Source: UMGS363 sp051881815 (GTDB lineage Bacteria; Bacillota; Clostridia; Oscillospirales; Ruminococcaceae). From it: a stretch of 8,024 nt of DNA. How positions within the stretch are numbered: the first letter of the stretch is position 1; the number at the start of each line of letters is the position of its first letter. The position numbers were made by a program, and so were the translations under genes. The stretch covers positions 1-8,024 of the forward strand of contig JBJEQP010000100.1 in NCBI GenBank assembly GCA_051881815.1, written 5' to 3'. The notes below the pieces were generated by a model. It worked only from the letters and a program-made list of their open reading frames with translations. It did no database searches and had not been told where the DNA came from. Below are positions 6,410 through 8,024 of this stretch, one piece after another.

Positions 6410-6625
6410 TTGGAGAACAAAAGCATAGAGGAGATAGCAAATTCACAGAAGAACTTTCTGAGCACCAAGGAGGTTGCAGCCGTACTCGGAATTTCTCCGC
6501 TGACATTCAGAAGAAGGGCAGAAGAGTATGCGAAATTTTTTCCCATCGAGAGGGTAGGAAAGAAATACAGAATACCCAAAGAGCCGTTCATCGCATATGT
6601 GAGGACGGGTAAAGCACATAAGTAG
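6410..6625 (+). CDS. Small helix-turn-helix protein, excisionase-like
   Basis: A 71-residue DNA-binding protein. Residues 16-60 (FLSTKEVAAVLGISPLTFRRRAEEY ... VGKKYRIPKEPFIAYV) match the MerR-like winged HTH used by excisionases and small element regulators: the helix-turn-helix is at about 19-40 and the wing at about 49-56. It starts at TTG 6410 with AGGTGAT at 6400-6406 upstream; no in-frame ATG precedes the HTH. It follows the methyltransferase by 24 bases in the same direction, so it is probably co-transcribed. The role may be recombination directionality or transcription control. Excisionase is a fold-level inference, not shown. Confidence 0.8.
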   Translation: MENKSIEEIANSQKNFLSTKEVAAVLGISPLTFRRRAEEYAKFFPIERVGKKYRIPKEPFIAYVRTGKAHK

Positions 6626-6639
6626 GAGTGATATTTTAT

Positions 6640-6777
6640 ATGAGTAACAGGATCAGAGATTCTCCCGATTTAAAAATCTTCGTGGCATACCTTCATTTCG
6701 ATTTTGTGGTTATGATTTATTTCTTGTCTCCTTTCTTGTATTCAACCGAGTTGCATATGGGTTTTCAACTCGGTTGA
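6640..6777 (+). CDS. Doubtful 45-residue ORF, possible gene remnant or small membrane protein
   Basis: ATG 6640 has a good SD (AGGAG, 6624-6628, overlapping the stop of the HTH gene) with 11-base spacing. The first dozen residues (MSNRIRDSPDLK) look like a normal cytoplasmic N-terminus. Residues 14-34 are hydrophobic (FVAYLHFDFVVMIYFLSPFLY), and the frame closes inside the right arm of the palindrome at 6738-6781. It could be a decayed gene start, a tiny membrane protein or chance. I recognise no family. Confidence 0.3.
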   Translation: MSNRIRDSPDLKIFVAYLHFDFVVMIYFLSPFLYSTELHMGFQLG

Positions 6778-6781
6778 ATAC
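6738..6781. repeat. Perfect 16-bp inverted repeat, 12-base loop
   Basis: GTATTCAACCGAGTTG (6738-6753) is exactly complementary to CAACTCGGTTGAATAC (6766-6781). Neither strand has a T run after the stem, so it is not an intrinsic terminator. Its position before mobC and the relaxase gene makes a relaxosome-binding (oriT) or plasmid-like replication role the first hypothesis; a regulatory site is also possible. Confidence 0.85.
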
Positions 6782-6873
6782 CTCAGTGGTTTGTGAGGGA
6801 GCAAGATTTTGTCCCGGGAGGGGCGGACGCAGGATTTTGAAAAATGAGGGCGGTCTGGAAGATAGCAAGCGTA

Positions 6874-6893
6874 GATTAAGTGTCCACTTAATC
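6874..6893. repeat. 20-base palindrome resembling a nic region
   Basis: GATTAAGTG (6874-6882) and CACTTAATC (6885-6893) are perfect inverted repeats around a two-base centre. The core TAAGTGTCCACTTA matches 11 of 14 bases of the RSF1010/pIP501-type nic region as I recall it (TAAGTGCGCCCTTA). That consensus belongs to MOBQ relaxases, whereas the relaxase here reads as MOBP, so the match is suggestive only. Confidence 0.5.
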
Positions 6894-6896
6894 GGG

Positions 6897-6937
6897 GCGG
6901 ATAACGCAGTATCCGCATTTTCAGGGGATCGCCCCTG
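6897..6937. other. Two adjacent hairpins in the mobC leader
   Basis: GCGGATA (6897-6903) pairs with TATCCGC (6910-6916), and CAGGGG (6922-6927) pairs with CCCCTG (6932-6937). GGGGCG (6894-6899) can alternatively pair with CGCCCC (6930-6935), disrupting both. The segment ends 27 bases before the mobC start codon, so it could tune mobC expression or be part of oriT. Confidence 0.45.
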
Positions 6938-6964
6938 TTACCCCAATACAGAAAGGATAGATTT

Positions 6965-7300
6965 ATGAGCAGTAAGTATATAGAGAAGCATATAAAGTTT
7001 ACCGACGAGCAGTACGCCGTTGTTTCAAAAAAGGCAGAGGAACTGGGGCTTCGTGTCGGAGCCTATGTGAAGAAAATGGCGATCCAGGGAGAGATAAAAA
7101 GATACGATCTCTCCGAGCTTCGTGACATTACAAGGTCTTTCCGAATGATAGGAACGGAGCTGAACCAGATCGCAAAGGTTGCGAACTCCACAGGAGAAGT
7201 GACAGGCAAGGCTGTTGAAGAAATCAAGCGGCAGTATGATATTCTTGAAGGGGTTTTCGAGAATTATCTGAAGCCTTTGAAGCCCAATGTCATTTTGTGA
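6965..7300 (+). CDS. mobC: MobC-like relaxosome accessory protein
   Basis: A 111-residue DNA-binding accessory protein that helps the relaxase open and nick oriT. Residues about 6-40 (IEKHIKFTDEQYAVVSKKAEELGLRVGAYVKKMAI) read as a ribbon-helix-helix domain. Residues 60-78 (RMIGTELNQIAKVANSTGE) match the hallmark MobC pattern (hGxNLNQIAxxxN). The start has AAAGGA (6952-6957) seven bases upstream. It is followed after nine bases by the relaxase gene, the usual mobC-relaxase order. The gene lies directly downstream of a structured non-coding region that is the likely binding site. Family call is confident; the exact subfamily is not determined. Confidence 0.88.
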   Translation: MSSKYIEKHIKFTDEQYAVVSKKAEELGLRVGAYVKKMAIQGEIKRYDLSELRDITRSFRMIGTELNQIAKVANSTGEVTGKAVEEIKRQYDILEGVFENYLKPLKPNVIL

Positions 7301-7309
7301 GGTGCGGAG

Positions 7310-8024
7310 TTGCCCATCATAAAATATGTTGCTGTGCATGGCTCTCCGCTGAAGCTGCTAAAGTATGTGACCAATGAAAACAAAACAGAGGACACTCTTA
7401 TCACGGGGCTGAACTGTTCAACGGATTCAAATATTGCCTATAAGGAAATGGAGCAGAACTTTGAACTTTACAGCGAGGAACGCTTCTGGAAGAAATCACT
7501 TTTTATGAAAAAGGACATTCTCGGCGGCAAGGAGAGAGTTAGACTTCATCATTACATTCAGTCTTTCAAAGCTGGGGAGGTTTCAAAGGAAGAAGCTCAC
7601 CGTATCGGTCTGGAGTGGGCGAAGGAAATGTTCGGGGATAAGTTTCAGGTGCTTGTTTCCACACATACAGACAAAGGACATCTGCACAATCATTTCGTGG
7701 TATGCCCATATGATGATAACGGAAAGCTATGGAGAGCCGACAAGAAATCTCTGAACAGAGGAAAGTCAATCTCCGACAGAATTGCTCTTTCACATGGACT
7801 CAACATAATCGAGCACCCGAAAAAATCCTACAATCATAAGTATGGAGATTATCTGTCACAGAAGCGGGGAACATCATGGAAGGAAAATCTGAAAGCAGAG
7901 CTGGACGAGCTTGTTATGAGGGAAGATGTGCGCAGCATTGATGACCTTGTGGACAAGCTGAAAGAAAAAGGTTATGGCATTCGCATGAAAAAGTATCTTT
8001 CCATACAAGTGAAGCCGAATCGAA
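7310..8024 (+). CDS. MOBP-type relaxase / mobilization nuclease, 3' end beyond window
   Basis: The N-terminal 238 residues of a relaxase, which nicks oriT, stays covalently bound to the 5' end and pilots the strand into the recipient. Motif I is LLKYVTNENKT with the likely nucleophile Y19. The region RVRLHHYIQSFKAGEVSKEEAHRIGLEWA (76-104) is typical of the Relaxase (PF03432) family. The metal-binding motif is STHTDKGHLHNHF with H119, D121, H124, H126 and H128. Start TTG 7310 is set by the family-like N-terminus MPIIKYVAVHGSPLKLLKY and by GAGGTG at 7299-7304; there is no suitable ATG before motif I. The SD overlaps the mobC stop, implying coupled translation. The frame is open to the window end, so helicase, primase or coiled-coil C-terminal parts cannot be assessed. 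Confidence 0.92.
   Translation, partial: MPIIKYVAVHGSPLKLLKYVTNENKTEDTLITGLNCSTDSNIAYKEMEQNFELYSEERFWKKSLFMKKDILGGKERVRLHHYIQSFKAGEVSKEEAHRIGLEWAKEMFGDKFQVLVSTHTDKGHLHNHFVVCPYDDNGKLWRADKKSLNRGKSISDRIALSHGLNIIEHPKKSYNHKYGDYLSQKRGTSWKENLKAELDELVMREDVRSIDDLVDKLKEKGYGIRMKKYLSIQVKPNR

Larger units (their letters stand above)
6778..6964. other. Putative oriT and mobC leader region (non-coding)
   Basis: About 187 bases without a convincing gene between the long inverted repeat and mobC. It holds the near-identical direct repeats GCAAGATTTTG (6801-6811) and GCAGGATTTTG (6829-6839), three copies of GGGCGG (6821, 6848, 6895), a 20-base palindrome (6874-6893) and two adjacent hairpins (6897-6937). Origins of transfer commonly lie directly upstream of mobC/relaxase genes and carry inverted repeats beside the nick site. 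The position and structure fit, but no nick site is proven. Confidence 0.5.

Noticed and set aside
6837..6865. Promoter for mobC (TTGAAA, 17 bases, AGATAG)
   Set aside because: The -10 match is poor; not strong enough to annotate.
1..8024. CRISPR array, tRNA or rRNA genes
   Set aside because: No regularly spaced repeats and no tRNA- or rRNA-like sequence seen on either strand.

Overview
This window looks like the replication and mobilization core of an integrative conjugative or mobilizable element from a low-to-mid-GC Gram-positive gut-type bacterium (class Clostridia; a Ruminococcus/Oscillospiraceae-like host is plausible but unproven). The evidence is the protein set: a large serine recombinase with a zinc ribbon, a winged-helix replication-initiator-like protein, a DUF3991/Toprim protein, an orphan class-beta DNA methyltransferase, an excisionase-like small HTH protein, a MobC-type accessory protein and a MOBP-type relaxase. 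Strong purine-rich ribosome binding sites and frequent TTG starts also fit Firmicutes.

Layout. Positions 1-1416 hold the body of a large serine recombinase whose N-terminal catalytic part is missing or decayed. A strong terminator hairpin sits inside its 3' reading frame. Positions 1417-1667 have no convincing gene but carry three further RNA-type hairpins; the last is a canonical terminator only about 40 bases before the next start codon. Positions 1668-3432 are a tightly coupled pair: a 114-aa protein of unknown function and a 472-aa replication-initiator-like protein. Positions 3431-4010 contain an inverted, more A+T-rich acetyltransferase gene with its own near-consensus promoter and terminator, probably a cargo insertion. 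Positions 4043-6625 are a closely spaced forward gene run: a small protein of unknown function, the DUF3991/Toprim protein, the methyltransferase and the HTH protein. Positions 6640-6964 hold at most one doubtful small ORF, but are dense in palindromes, hairpins and repeats and look like an oriT plus mobC leader. Positions 6965-8024 encode MobC and the N-terminal 238 residues of the relaxase, which runs off the window.

How the genes would work together (inference): MobC and the relaxase would assemble on the structured region upstream of mobC and nick it for transfer. The replication-initiator-like and DUF3991/Toprim proteins would support replication or priming of the excised circle. The methyltransferase may protect incoming DNA from host restriction, and the HTH protein may act in excision or transcription control. 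The recombinase seen here is probably no longer functional as it stands, so a second integrase elsewhere in the element may do the integration.

No wholly new system is obvious. The most worthwhile signals are the nic-like palindrome and the long perfect inverted repeat before mobC, the tandem hairpin leader before the replication pair, and the primase-like protein that has lost its zinc ligands and carries an extra segment of about 90 residues.
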